Shown piece by piece: positions 8,436 through 17,588 of a stretch of 64,000 nt of DNA. Origin of the DNA: an uncultured Lachnospiraceae bacterium (GTDB taxonomy: Bacteria > Bacillota > Clostridia > Lachnospirales > Lachnospiraceae); assembly GCA_947626985.1 (NCBI GenBank), contig CANQUG010000008.1, positions 1 to 64,000 of the forward strand. The letters are read 5' to 3'. Under the pieces are notes generated by a model that saw only the letters and a list, made by a program, of their open reading frames with translations, was not told the DNA's origin and searched no databases. How positions within the stretch are numbered: the first letter of the stretch is position 1; each line of letters begins with the position of its first letter. Both the position numbers and the translations under genes were made by a program.

Positions 8436-9695
8436 TTATTTTCTTTTTTTGGTATTGCCCATATTCAGAACCAGATGTCTGGGAAGACCGTTCACCATGA
8501 TGGGCTGATAGTCTCCCTGAATGAGGGGCTTGATATAGTCGATGAAATCCTTGGTCACATAGGTGGCGTCCTTGTTCATCCAGCTTCTGGGAACCAGCTT
8601 CTCCTCATTGGCGATGCGGTGCACGTCATAGATTCCCGTAGCGGCCATGTAGGGATCGTCGGAAACACGGTCGATGACCACCATCTTGCCGGTGTCGCCC
8701 TCGTCGGCAGCCTTCACGGCGGCGCCGCCTACCATGAACGCCTCGTCGATATCCACGCGGGACGCCATATGGGACGCGCTTCTCTGGAGAGTGGAAAGCT
8801 CCACTGCTCTGGTCTTGCATCCGCACTCATTGGCCAGGAAGTTGGCCAGATAGGTAGCGGTTCCCTGCAGCTGCTTGTGGCCGAAGGCGTCCACATAATC
8901 TCCCACGGAACCCAGCTCGCACACATAACGTCCGTCGGCAAGCTTGATGCCCTCGGATACGGCGATCACTACAGAGGATTTCTTGTTGAGCAGCTCTTTT
9001 ACCTTCACCAGGAACTTCTCGATGTCAAAGGGTACTTCCGGAAGGTAAATGAGATCCGGACCGTCGCAGTCCTCAGTCTTGGCCAGGGCGGTTGCGCCTG
9101 TCAGCCAGCCGGCGTTGCGGCCCATGATCTCCATGATGGTGATCATGCTCTTGTTATAGGTAAGGCCTTCCGCGTCGCGGATCACTTCCTTGGTGGACGC
9201 GCCGATATATTTGGCAGCGCTTCCGAAGCCGGGAGTGTGGTCGGTAAGGGCCAGGTCGTTGTCAATGGTCTTGGGAACGCCCAGGAATTTCTGGGTATGT
9301 CCGGTGAGAATCGCATAGTCGGACAGCTTCTTGATGGTGTCCATGGAATCGTTGCCGCCGATGTAGATGAAGGCCTCGATCTCCAGCTTGTTCAGAATGT
9401 CAAAAAGCTTTTCGTAGATCGCCTTGTCCTGATGGATCTCCGGCAGCTTGAAACGGCAGGAACCCAGAAACGCGGAGGGCGTTCTCTTCAGAAGCTCGAT
9501 GTCCAGCTCGGAATGGATCTGTGTGGAAAGGTCGATGTACCTCTCGTCCAGAAGTCCCTGTACGCCGTGCAGCATGCCGTATACCTTGTCAAATCCTCTC
9601 TCAATGGCATTCTTGTAAACGCCGGCCAGACTGGAATTGATCACGGATGTAGGACCGCCGGACTGTCCCACGATGATGTTTCTCTTTTTTGCCAT
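8436..9695 (-). CDS. pfp: 6-phosphofructokinase with PPi-type active-site signature
   Basis: This 419-aa enzyme phosphorylates fructose 6-phosphate. The PFK fold is shown by GQSGGPT, GGNDSMDT, PKTIDNDL and EIMGRNAGWLTGA. Two positions separate ATP from PPi users in this family: the residue after GGD/N (Gly in ATP enzymes, Asp in PPi enzymes) and the residue before TIDND (Gly in ATP enzymes, Lys in PPi enzymes). Here they are Asp and Lys, so PPi is the likely phosphoryl donor; that is inference from motifs. The start is ATG at 9695 after GAGGAGG; the frame upstream has no ribosome site and overlaps the promoter. A paralogue with the same signature lies at 56982-58214. Confidence 0.93.
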   Translation of the reverse strand: MAKKRNIIVGQSGGPTSVINSSLAGVYKNAIERGFDKVYGMLHGVQGLLDERYIDLSTQIHSELDIELLKRTPSAFLGSCRFKLPEIHQDKAIYEKLFDILNKLEIEAFIYIGGNDSMDTIKKLSDYAILTGHTQKFLGVPKTIDNDLALTDHTPGFGSAAKYIGASTKEVIRDAEGLTYNKSMITIMEIMGRNAGWLTGATALAKTEDCDGPDLIYLPEVPFDIEKFLVKVKELLNKKSSVVIAVSEGIKLADGRYVCELGSVGDYVDAFGHKQLQGTATYLANFLANECGCKTRAVELSTLQRSASHMASRVDIDEAFMVGGAAVKAADEGDTGKMVVIDRVSDDPYMAATGIYDVHRIANEEKLVPRSWMNKDATYVTKDFIDYIKPLIQGDYQPIMVNGLPRHLVLNMGNTKKRK

Positions 9696-9829
9696 AATAA
9701 TTTTTTCCTCCTCAATAGTGAAATGCCCCGGGCTCCCCGCCCGGCGGAAAACCGAAGGAAGGCGTCGGGAATTCTTCCCTGTACCTGCCTTCCTCCTGAA
9801 ATATTGTATATAACGGCTTATCACAGCCG

Positions 9830-9858
9830 ATTCTACCAAACTGCTCTGTGGAAGTCAA
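9830..9858 (-). promoter_or_regulatory. Promoter of the first pfp gene, with structured leader
   Basis: Minus strand: -35 TTGACT (9853-9858), 17-bp spacer ending TGG, -10 TAGAAT (9830-9835). The leader of about 130 bases (9696-9823) can fold: GAAGGC/GCCTTC encloses GGGAA/TTCCC, and a GC-rich stem GCCGGGC/GCCCGGG lies just before the ribosome site. Confidence 0.72.
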
Positions 9859-9899
9859 CAAAAATATACGGATCGCGCCCCATGAAAAGCAGCCTTCCC

Positions 9900-11294
9900 T
9901 CAGAACGTAAATTTATCCGCGAAGTAAGCCTCCAGCTCGTCGATCTTCACCCGGACCTGCTCCATGGAGTCGCGGTCGCGGACGGTAACGGCTCCGTCCG
10001 TCTCGGAATCAAAGTCGTAGGTCACGCAGAAGGGCGTTCCGATCTCATCCTGTCTTCTGTAGCGCTTGCCGATGTTGCCTCTGTCGTCGTACTCGCAGTT
10101 ATACTTTTTCGACAGCTGCTGATAGATCTTCTCCGCGCCTTCCGCCAGCTTTTTGGACAGGGGAAGAACGCCGATCTTCACGGGAGCCAGCACCGGATGG
10201 AAATGAAGGACGGTGCGGACGTCATTTTTTTCCGCGTCCAGAACCTCCTCGTCATAGGCGCTGCACAGGAAGGCGAGAACCATACGATCCGCGCCCAGAG
10301 AGGGCTCGATGACATAGGGAACATATTTCTGCTTCTTCTCGTCGTCGAAATAGCTCATATCCTGGCCGGACACATTCTGGTGCTGGGTAAGATCGTAGTC
10401 GGTTCTGTCCGCGATGCCCCACAGCTCGCCCCAGCCGAAGGGGAAGAGGAATTCCACGTCTGTGGTGGCCTTGCTGTAGAAGCTCAGCTCCTCCTTCTCA
10501 TGATCGCGGTAGCGGACCTCGTCCTCCTTCAGTCCCAGAGAGCTCAGCCAGTCCAGACAGAACTTCTTCCAGTAGGCGAACCACTCCAGGTCCGTATCAG
10601 GCTCGCAGAAGAACTCCAGCTCCATCTGCTCGAACTCCCTGGTCCGGAAGGTAAAGTTTCCGGGGGTGATCTCATTCCGGAAGGATTTTCCGATCTGGCC
10701 GATGCCGAAGGGAATCTTCTTCCTGGAGGTTCTCTGCACGTTCTTAAAGTTTACAAAAATGCCCTGGGCAGTTTCCGGTCTGAGGTACACGGTGTTCTTC
10801 GCGTCCTCGGTCACGCCCTGGAAGGTCTTGAACATCAGGTTGAACTGACGGATATCGGTAAAATTGTGCTTTCCGCAGGAAGGACAGGGCACCTCATGCT
10901 CCCTGATGAAGGACATCATCTGCTCCTGGGACCAGGCGTCCACCGTTCCCTCCAGGGCAATGCCCTTCTCCTCACAGTAGTCCTCGATGAGCTTGTCCGC
11001 GCGGAAACGCTCATGGCACTCCCTGCAGTCCATGAGAGGATCGGAAAATCCTCCCAGATGGCCGGACGCCACCCAGGTCTGGGGGTTCATCAGAATGGCG
11101 CAGTCCACGCCCACGTTGTAGGGAGATTCCTGGATAAACTTCTGCCACCAGGCCTTCTTTACATTATTTTTCAGTTCGACGCCGAGATTCCCGTAGTCCC
11201 AGGTGTTGGCAAGACCTCCGTAAATCTCGGAACCGGGATACACGAATCCCCTCGCCTTGGCCAGAGCCACGATCTTCTCCATAGTTTTTTCCAT
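9900..11294 (-). CDS. glyQS: Glycyl-tRNA synthetase, one-chain (alpha2) type
   Basis: It charges tRNA-Gly. The 464-aa chain is the homodimeric class II form, not the bacterial alpha2beta2 one. The N-terminus has [14 protein letters not shown]. The class II core has FRNEITP (motif 2), and motif 3 is in [13 protein letters not shown]. An anticodon-binding domain forms the last 100 residues. Zinc-type cysteines are in CRECHERF and CPSCGKHNF. The start at 11294 has AAAGGAG upstream; a GTG/ATG seven codons further up would overlap that site. It is downstream of era and recO, a common arrangement in clostridia. The leader is about 90 bases, too short for a T-box. Confidence 0.97.
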   Translation of the reverse strand: MEKTMEKIVALAKARGFVYPGSEIYGGLANTWDYGNLGVELKNNVKKAWWQKFIQESPYNVGVDCAILMNPQTWVASGHLGGFSDPLMDCRECHERFRADKLIEDYCEEKGIALEGTVDAWSQEQMMSFIREHEVPCPSCGKHNFTDIRQFNLMFKTFQGVTEDAKNTVYLRPETAQGIFVNFKNVQRTSRKKIPFGIGQIGKSFRNEITPGNFTFRTREFEQMELEFFCEPDTDLEWFAYWKKFCLDWLSSLGLKEDEVRYRDHEKEELSFYSKATTDVEFLFPFGWGELWGIADRTDYDLTQHQNVSGQDMSYFDDEKKQKYVPYVIEPSLGADRMVLAFLCSAYDEEVLDAEKNDVRTVLHFHPVLAPVKIGVLPLSKKLAEGAEKIYQQLSKKYNCEYDDRGNIGKRYRRQDEIGTPFCVTYDFDSETDGAVTVRDRDSMEQVRVKIDELEAYFADKFTF

Positions 11295-11390
11295 AATTAC
11301 TCCTTTTCCGCGCATGGTCTCTGCGCACAGAATACCCTCCCGGGCTGATTTTTCAATACAGATGCGGCATTTTTTTCATAAAACGTCCTC

Positions 11391-11419
11391 ATTATACTAG
11401 CATCCCGGCGCTTTTTCAA
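11391..11419 (-). promoter_or_regulatory. glyQS promoter overlapping the recO stop codon
   Basis: Minus strand: -35 TTGAAA (11414-11419), 17-bp spacer, -10 TATAAT (11391-11396). The -35 box contains the recO stop codon TGA, so the synthetase can be transcribed independently of era-recO. Confidence 0.82.
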
Positions 11420-12177
11420 TACTTTTCGCACATGATCTCCAGAATCCGCAGGCTTTTAAAACGCCGGTCCGTGTTTTTTTTCACGTATGTATGGATCACT
11501 CCGCGAAGCTCCAGAAGAACCTCCTCCTTCACCCCGAAGGCGAACAGGCGGCTCATGGGCGCTCCCGCCATGTACCTCATGGCGTACAGAGCGGCCGGCG
11601 AGATCCGCGCCGCGTCCCCGGCGCCGTGGGCGCAGACGCCGCAGAGGATGCCGTGATGTTCCTGGGAAAAATACAGCAGGTCGCCCTCTTCCGGTTCCTT
11701 TCCGCAGCAGACGCACCGGGAAAGCTCCGGACAGAGTCCCTGCTCCGCCATGGTCCGGAGCTCGAAGGCGCAGCAGACCAGACGGTCGTCCGGACGGGGA
11801 TTTAAAAGAGCCTTTACGGAAACAAAAAGAAGATTCATCATCTCCTTCTCATCCGTTCCCTCATGGCCGAAATAATCCGCCAGCTCCAGGAAATAATATC
11901 CATAATAAACACCCGGCTGCATGGCAGCCAGGTTCACAAACTGGTAACTCACCGACACCTGATTCAGATTGTAGCTGGTGCGTCCCTCATACAGGGTAAA
12001 GGTGCCGAACACAAAGGGATTGGCGGCCGCCATAAAGGGGCTGTTGAGCCGGCGGGCTCCCCTGGCAAAGGCGGAAATCTTCCCCCGCTCTCTGGTGAGG
12101 AGCACGATCCGCTTGTCATATTCTCCCACGGGCGCGGCGGAAATCACCACCCCCTGCACCTGGATCAGATCTCTCAT
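11416..12177 (-). CDS. recO: DNA repair protein RecO
   Basis: RecO is the recombination mediator that helps load RecA onto SSB-coated single strands in the RecFOR pathway. The 253-aa protein begins with the OB-fold (QVQGVVISAAPVGEYDKR), has the typical FARGARRLNSPF segment, and has a helical C-terminal half with a zinc knuckle CVCCGK...CGVCAHGAG. The ATG start has GAGG ten bases upstream. It follows era by 127 bases and is probably co-transcribed with it. Confidence 0.96.
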   Translation of the reverse strand: MRDLIQVQGVVISAAPVGEYDKRIVLLTRERGKISAFARGARRLNSPFMAAANPFVFGTFTLYEGRTSYNLNQVSVSYQFVNLAAMQPGVYYGYYFLELADYFGHEGTDEKEMMNLLFVSVKALLNPRPDDRLVCCAFELRTMAEQGLCPELSRCVCCGKEPEEGDLLYFSQEHHGILCGVCAHGAGDAARISPAALYAMRYMAGAPMSRLFAFGVKEEVLLELRGVIHTYVKKNTDRRFKSLRILEIMCEKY

Positions 12178-12234
12178 AGCTGAATATCCTCGTCAGTCCG
12201 GGAGCAGGCTCCGCGCAGGCCGACGCTTCCCCAT

Positions 12235-12329
12235 CCCCGAATCACAGTTTCTTTTTATATACCCGGCTAAAAACGGAACGCCTCTGCGCTGGTCTGTCCC
12301 CGGATCACAGTTCCTTTTTATCGTACCCG
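12235..12329. repeat. Degenerate direct duplication of the era 3' end
   Basis: Bases 12298-12329 cover the era stop codon and last codons. A diverged copy lies at 12235-12265, 63 bp further along in the era-recO gap; it keeps the stop context and the A/T run. About 24 of 31 positions match. It leaves era intact. Confidence 0.65.
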
Positions 12330-13213
12330 AAGTTTTTGATCAGGAAATCGCTGTCCCGCCAGTCCTTCTTCACCTTCACCCACAGCTTCAGGTTCACCTT
12401 CGACTCCAGCATCCGTTCCAGCTCATATCTGGCGTTGCTCCCGATTTTTTTCAGCATCGCGCCCTGTTTGCCGATGATGATGCCCTTATGGGAATCCTTC
12501 TCGCAGATGATAGTGGCTTCGATGTCCACAATGGCGTTTCTGCCCGGACGCTTCTTCATCTTATCGATGGCGACGGCGATTCCGTGGGGGATCTCCGCGT
12601 CCAGCGCGTGAAGGGACTTTTCCCGGATGATCTCCGCGGCGATCTGCCTCTGGGGCTGGTCCGTCACCGTGTCCTCGTCGTAGTACATGGGGCCGTAAGG
12701 AAGATATTTCAGAATGCAGGGAATGATCTCCTCCGTGTTCTGTCCCCGGAGCGCGGACACGGGAATGATCTCGTCGAAATCATAGAGCTTCCGGTAGGTG
12801 TCGATGGATTTCAGGATATCCTCCTTCTCCACCGTGTCCGTCTTGTTGATAATGAGAATCACGGGAAGATTCAGGCCCCCCAGCTGTTCGCCGATATGGC
12901 GCTCCCCTGCCCCGATAAAGGTGGTGGGCTCCACCAGCCACAGAATCACGTCGCACTCCTTGAGCGTGCGCTCCGCCACCTGGACCATGTACTCTCCCAG
13001 CTTGTTTTTCGCCTTATGGATCCCGGGGGTGTCCAGAAATATAACCTGGCCTTCCTCACAAGTATAAACCGTCTGGATACGGCTGCGGGTGGTCTGGGGC
13101 TTTTTGGAGGTAATGGCGATCTTCTGGCCGATGAGATGGTTCATCAGAGTCGATTTTCCCACATTGGGGCGGCCGATGATCGCCGCAAACCCGGATTTAA
13201 AATTTTCGTTCAT
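12305..13213 (-). CDS. era: GTPase Era
   Basis: Era is an essential GTPase that binds the 3' end of 16S rRNA and helps 30S maturation. The 302-aa protein has G1 GRPNVGKST, G2 region PQTTRSR, G3 DTPGIH and G4 NKTD in the first 170 residues. The C-terminal KH domain shows GIIIGKQGAMLKKIG. The ATG start follows GGAGA. A strong stem-loop lies between it and the upstream peptidase gene. recO and glyQS follow on the same strand. Confidence 0.97.
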   Translation of the reverse strand: MNENFKSGFAAIIGRPNVGKSTLMNHLIGQKIAITSKKPQTTRSRIQTVYTCEEGQVIFLDTPGIHKAKNKLGEYMVQVAERTLKECDVILWLVEPTTFIGAGERHIGEQLGGLNLPVILIINKTDTVEKEDILKSIDTYRKLYDFDEIIPVSALRGQNTEEIIPCILKYLPYGPMYYDEDTVTDQPQRQIAAEIIREKSLHALDAEIPHGIAVAIDKMKKRPGRNAIVDIEATIICEKDSHKGIIIGKQGAMLKKIGSNARYELERMLESKVNLKLWVKVKKDWRDSDFLIKNFGYDKKEL

Positions 13214-13231
13214 ACTGTTCTCCGTCTGAGA

Positions 13232-13266
13232 ACCGGGGCGGAATCCCCGCAGGGTTCCGCCCCGGT
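13232..13266 (-). terminator. Strong stem-loop between the M16C gene and era
   Basis: A perfect 12-bp GC-rich inverted repeat ACCGGGGCGGAA/TTCCGCCCCGGT has an 11-base loop. No T-run follows, so it could be a weak terminator, an attenuator or an mRNA-stability element; it ends about 19 bases before the era start. Confidence 0.55.
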
Positions 13267-13290
13267 CTTGCTGCTGTTCCTGCTCCGGCC

Positions 13291-16215
13291 TCAGCCGCCG
13301 ATCAGCGGCCGCACGCTCCAGAACAGATCCTTTCCTTTTTGAATGGCGGTTTCGCTTCCCACCACACAGATATTTTCATCTGAGAGAATGGCCTCCACCA
13401 GAGGAGCCAGCTCCCGGATATCGGACATCCGGGCGTCCAGGATCTCATCTCTCTCCTTCTGCACCATCTCCTCCGTCACGCCGCAGAAATAGGCCGAAGC
13501 GGAAATGCTGCCCTTCATCTGGGGCGTTTTCGGCACATCACGGCCGCTGATAGTTCCGATGATATACTTGGTCATATCCCTCTCATCCGCCCGGAACTCC
13601 CGGATGTAATCGGGAATTCCCCGGAAGACCTCCAGTGTGCGGCCCAGATGGGGATCCCGGTAGGACACGAAATAGCCCTCCCCGTTTCTGCGGAAGCCGC
13701 TCATGCAGCCGTAGGCTCCGCCCTTCACCCGGAGATTTATCCAGAGATAATCGTAGCTCATGATCACCTTCAGAATGTTCAGCGCGCCGGTGTAGGCAAA
13801 GCCCTTTTTCAGGAAATTGCCGGTCTGCGCCACATACTGCACCTGACCGGAGGTATAGAAGCCCTCGTTTTTCTTCTGACAGGAAAGCTTTTCCCCGCTG
13901 TTTTTCACAGGCTCCCGATGGAGAACCTTCTTCAGGGAAACGGACAGGCTCTTCACCTGCTCCAGAGATTCCCGCTCTCCCGTATAGCTGACCGCGTAAT
14001 TCTCCGGACGGAGAATCATAGCCAGAAGCTCTTTCAGCTTTTCCACCGTTTCTGCCTTCCGCTCCTCGAACTCCGCTTCCAGTTTTTCGATAAAGAAATA
14101 ATATTCGATTCCGGCCATGGCGTCCTGAAAAGCGGCCATGGGAGAGCTGTAGGATGTGGCCCGCAGAACGGCGGTGGAATGTCCGGAGCTTACCAGACCG
14201 GCCTGCGCCCGGGATTTCACCTGCGCCACAATCTCGTAAAGACGTCCGGTATCCTCCAGCTTCGAGGTGGCAAGAATCTCCTCCATCATACGGAAAAGCA
14301 CGTCCATCTGAGGATACAGGGCCTTGCCCTTTACGGAGAATTTCGCCTGGAACTCTTCCGTGGAGTCCGCTTTGTCGTATACCTCCACGCCGCACTGGAT
14401 ACCTCCCGTGAGAGCGTTGATCTCATTAAAAAGCTCTCCGTAGGTATAATGCTCCGTGTCCACATAGCCCAGCACGGATTTAAAGAGTCCCAGATAAGGT
14501 ACCATATCTGCAGGAAGATCCTTCAGGTCAAAAAGAAGCTGCACGTATCCGATGCCGTTGGTAACCACATCGTGATACAGGAACAGATTTCCGTCCGCCT
14601 CCAGCTCCTCATTATAAAACCTGCCGGCGTCCCTCCGGATATCTTCTCTTTTCAGCATGGGGATGCACTCCTGGGCTCCCGGCGCCTCAGGAGCCTCCTG
14701 ATAAGCCTCCAGATCCTGAGTGGCCTTTACCAGCCCCTCCAGCTCCTCCCGCGACAGGCTGCTGCGGTACGCCTCCAGCTTCTCCTCCAGAGCCTTGTCC
14801 CTGCGGGCCGCAAGCCCCCTGGAGGGAACAAGGGTCAGGAGAGAGCCATGGGGATTCTCCAGAAGATATTTCGTAATCAGTTCTTCATAGTATCCGGTGC
14901 CCACGGCAGCTTTCAGCTCGTCAAAGATCCGGAGCTGCTGCAGAGCGGCGAAGGGAACGGAGTCATCGTAAAGCCAGGTGCCCAGAATGTCCAGGCTGTA
15001 CATCAGCCCTTTGGGGAAGGAGGAAAAATCCGCTTCCCTGTACCGGAACTCCAGATAATTGATTCCGGCTCTGAGCGCTTTTTCATCCATGCCGTTCTTC
15101 ACGATGTTTTCCAGAACATCCCGGATAATGGACACAAACTGTTCCTTTTTGTCCTCGCTGGCGTCCTTGGCCACCACGGTAAAGTAGGGCTGAAGGATGC
15201 CGTCCTCATAGGAGCCGTAGATATCCTTGCCGATCTTCGCGTCCAGAAGAGCCTTTTTAAGGGGCGCTCCCGGCGCGCTTAAAAGGGCGTAATCCAGCAC
15301 CTCAAAAGCGGTGCAGAGTTTACTGTCCATGGCGGTTCCCACCACCCGGTTCCAGGAGAGATAGGCGTGCTCCTCCTCCCCCTCGTTTTCGGCCACCGGA
15401 TATTCCATGGTGAGTTCCCGGGCCTGCTCAAAGGGAGCCTGCAGAGGAATGCCGGAATCCACCTCCAGGGGTCCGAAGGCGGAAAGGTAACGGCGGTCGA
15501 TAAAGTCCAGCTTCTCCGCCATGTCCATATTTCCGTAGAGATAGATAAAGCTGTTGGAGGGATGATAAAATTTTCTGTGGAAATTCAGGAACTCCTCATA
15601 GGTGAGCTCCGGAATCACGTCCGGATTTCCCCCGGACTCACATCCGTAGGCGGTATCCGGAAACAGAGAGTTCATGATCTCCCTCTCCAGAACCTCGTCC
15701 GGCGCGGAAAACGCGCCCTTCATTTCGTTATACACCACGCCGCTGCAGGTGAGGGGACCTTCCGGCTGTTCCAGATGATAGCTCCAGCCCTCCTGGCGGA
15801 AAATCTCCTCCCTGGAATAAATATTGGGATAAAACACCGCGTCCAGGTACACATGCATCAGGTTCTGGAAATCCTGATCGTTGCAGCTCGCCACCGGATA
15901 ACAGGTCTTGTCCGGATAGGTCATGGCATTTAAAAAGGTATTCAGGGAACCCTTCACCAGTTCCACGAAGGGGTCCTTCAGCGGAAATTCTCTGGAACCG
16001 CAAAGAACACTGTGCTCCAGAATATGGGGCACTCCCGTACTGTCCCGGGGGGGAGTGCGAAAAGCAATGTTAAACACTTTGTTCTCATCGTCGTTCTCGA
16101 TGAGCATTACCCGGGCTCCGGTCTTTTTGTGGCGGAGCAGCCAGCCCTGGGAATGGATATCCTCCAGGGATTCCTGAGCCACCACCTCATAGGCAGATAA
16201 ACATTCTTTTCTCAT
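13291..16215 (-). CDS. M16C family zinc metalloprotease (presequence-protease type)
   Basis: This 974-aa protein has the size and layout of the PreP/Cym1 peptidases, which degrade short unfolded peptides inside a closing chamber. The inverted zinc motif HILEH is at residues 64-68, followed by the conserved VLCGS and NTFLNAMTYPDKTCYPV. The second half holds the inactive homologous domain and the family C-terminal domain. No signal peptide is present, so it is probably cytosolic. The start at 16215 has GAGGGA upstream; a frame open 27 codons further runs through the 18-bp tandem repeats and is not favoured. The substrate is unknown; peptide recycling is an inference. Confidence 0.93.
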   Translation of the reverse strand: MRKECLSAYEVVAQESLEDIHSQGWLLRHKKTGARVMLIENDDENKVFNIAFRTPPRDSTGVPHILEHSVLCGSREFPLKDPFVELVKGSLNTFLNAMTYPDKTCYPVASCNDQDFQNLMHVYLDAVFYPNIYSREEIFRQEGWSYHLEQPEGPLTCSGVVYNEMKGAFSAPDEVLEREIMNSLFPDTAYGCESGGNPDVIPELTYEEFLNFHRKFYHPSNSFIYLYGNMDMAEKLDFIDRRYLSAFGPLEVDSGIPLQAPFEQARELTMEYPVAENEGEEEHAYLSWNRVVGTAMDSKLCTAFEVLDYALLSAPGAPLKKALLDAKIGKDIYGSYEDGILQPYFTVVAKDASEDKKEQFVSIIRDVLENIVKNGMDEKALRAGINYLEFRYREADFSSFPKGLMYSLDILGTWLYDDSVPFAALQQLRIFDELKAAVGTGYYEELITKYLLENPHGSLLTLVPSRGLAARRDKALEEKLEAYRSSLSREELEGLVKATQDLEAYQEAPEAPGAQECIPMLKREDIRRDAGRFYNEELEADGNLFLYHDVVTNGIGYVQLLFDLKDLPADMVPYLGLFKSVLGYVDTEHYTYGELFNEINALTGGIQCGVEVYDKADSTEEFQAKFSVKGKALYPQMDVLFRMMEEILATSKLEDTGRLYEIVAQVKSRAQAGLVSSGHSTAVLRATSYSSPMAAFQDAMAGIEYYFFIEKLEAEFEERKAETVEKLKELLAMILRPENYAVSYTGERESLEQVKSLSVSLKKVLHREPVKNSGEKLSCQKKNEGFYTSGQVQYVAQTGNFLKKGFAYTGALNILKVIMSYDYLWINLRVKGGAYGCMSGFRRNGEGYFVSYRDPHLGRTLEVFRGIPDYIREFRADERDMTKYIIGTISGRDVPKTPQMKGSISASAYFCGVTEEMVQKERDEILDARMSDIRELAPLVEAILSDENICVVGSETAIQKGKDLFWSVRPLIGG

Positions 16216-16240
16216 TGTGATCCCTCTTTCTTCCTGGTTT

Positions 16241-16294
16241 CTGTTATTTTGTGAAATGCTGTTATTTTGTGAAATACTGTTATTCTGTGAAAAC
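16241..16294. repeat. Three tandem 18-bp repeats upstream of the M16C gene
   Basis: Three adjacent 18-bp units lie at 16241-16258, 16259-16276 and 16277-16294, each CTGTTATTYTGTGAAA plus two variable bases. The first two differ at one base. The array starts 26 bp upstream of the M16C start codon and ends 24 bp past glf, so it occupies the place of a promoter or leader. Confidence 0.9.
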
Positions 16295-16317
16295 AAAGGG
16301 CAGCTTATACCTTCTTC

Positions 16318-17433
16318 CTACTGTCCTTCGTAAACCAGTTCGGACTCTGCCAGGTTCAGAGCCTCCTCGATTACGGCATCCATGTCCATATAACGGTACA
16401 TTCCCAGGCGGCCTCCGAAAATAACATTCTTCTCCTCCAGCGCGCGCCGCTCATATTTTGCGAACAGCTCGTCGTTCCTGGGATTGTTGATGGGATAATA
16501 GGGTTCCGCGCCCGGCTTCCACTCTGCGGAATACTCCCGGGTGATCACTGTTTTGGGCTGGGTTCCGAATTCAAAATGCTTGTGCTCGATGATCCTGGTG
16601 TAGGGAACCTCATAGTCCGTGTAATTTACCACCGCATTTCCCTGATAATTGCCCATGTCCAGAACCTCGGTCTCGAAACGCAGAGAACGATATTCCAGCT
16701 CACCGTAGCAGTAGTCGTAATAGGCGTCGATCATACCGGTGAAGAGGATCTTGTCCGCCTGGGCGCTCAGCTCCTCCCTGTTGTCGAAAAAGTCCGTGTT
16801 CAGCACCACCTGAGTGCCCTCCAGGAGCTTTTTAATGATACGGGTATAGCCGCCCTTGGGAATTCCCTGATAGGGGTCTTTAAAGTAGTTATTATCATAG
16901 GTATAACGCAGCGGCAGACGCTTGATGATGAAGGAGGGCAGCTCTCTGCACTCTCTTCCCCACTGTTTGCGGGTGTAGCCTTCTACCAGCTTTTCGTACA
17001 CGTCCTGCCCCACCAGGGCAAGGGCCTGCTCCTCCAGATTCCGGGGATGGGTAATGTGCATCCTGGCGATCTGCTCCTGGATCTTGGCCTGAGCCTGAGC
17101 CGGAGTCACCACTCCCCACAGCTGATGGAAGGTATTCATATTGAAAGGTAAATTATAAAGCTCATCCTTATAAATGGCAATAGGGGAATTTACAAAATGG
17201 TTGAATTCCGCAAACTGATTGATATAATCCCACACCCGTTTTCTGGATGTGTGGAAAATATGGGCCCCGTAGCGGTGAACCTGAATTCCCTCTATGTCCT
17301 CCGTGTAGATATTTCCGCCGATATGGTCTCTCTTATCGATCACAAGACAGGTCTTGTTCCTCTTTCCCGCCTCATGGGCGAACACAGCGCCGAAAAGTCC
17401 CGCGCCTACAATAAGATAATCGTATTTCTTCAT
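16318..17433 (-). CDS. glf: UDP-galactopyranose mutase
   Basis: This FAD enzyme converts UDP-galactopyranose to UDP-galactofuranose for cell-surface glycans. The 371-aa length is standard. The FAD loop is VGAGLFGAVFAHE, followed by IGGNIYTE and the conserved HRYGAHIFHT. C-terminal FGGRLGMYRYMDMD completes the FAD site. The ATG has AGGTGA upstream and an extended -10 promoter just after the terminator of the phosphatase gene. No galactofuranosyltransferase or other glycan gene is adjacent, so its glycan partner must be encoded elsewhere. Confidence 0.97.
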   Translation of the reverse strand: MKKYDYLIVGAGLFGAVFAHEAGKRNKTCLVIDKRDHIGGNIYTEDIEGIQVHRYGAHIFHTSRKRVWDYINQFAEFNHFVNSPIAIYKDELYNLPFNMNTFHQLWGVVTPAQAQAKIQEQIARMHITHPRNLEEQALALVGQDVYEKLVEGYTRKQWGRECRELPSFIIKRLPLRYTYDNNYFKDPYQGIPKGGYTRIIKKLLEGTQVVLNTDFFDNREELSAQADKILFTGMIDAYYDYCYGELEYRSLRFETEVLDMGNYQGNAVVNYTDYEVPYTRIIEHKHFEFGTQPKTVITREYSAEWKPGAEPYYPINNPRNDELFAKYERRALEEKNVIFGGRLGMYRYMDMDAVIEEALNLAESELVYEGQ

Positions 17434-17475
17434 ATTGTCACCTGCTTTCTCATACTAATTTCTGTCCGCAGCGCT

Positions 17476-17484
17476 ATTATATCA
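17476..17484 (-). promoter_or_regulatory. Extended -10 promoter of glf
   Basis: Minus strand TGATATAAT combines the extended TGn element with a perfect -10 (17476-17481). There is no good -35, as the equivalent position lies in the preceding terminator. Confidence 0.6.
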
Positions 17485-17494
17485 AATTCCGATG

Positions 17495-17524
17495 AAAAAG
17501 GATAGCCCGAACTTTCGGCTATCC
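17495..17524 (-). terminator. Terminator after the DUF445/phosphatase pair
   Basis: Minus strand stem GGATAGCC/GGCTATCC (17517-17524 with 17500-17507) with a 9-base loop, followed by TTTTT. Confidence 0.85.
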
Positions 17525-17588
17525 CTCTTTATCTGCCGCCTGACTGCCGTTCCGATCCTTACGAACGCTGCCGGGGCGGCGCTTCCCG

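Noticed and set aside
11295-11390. T-box leader before glyQS
   Set aside because: The transcript leader is only about 90 bases and lacks the AGGGUGGNACCGCG box and specifier stem.
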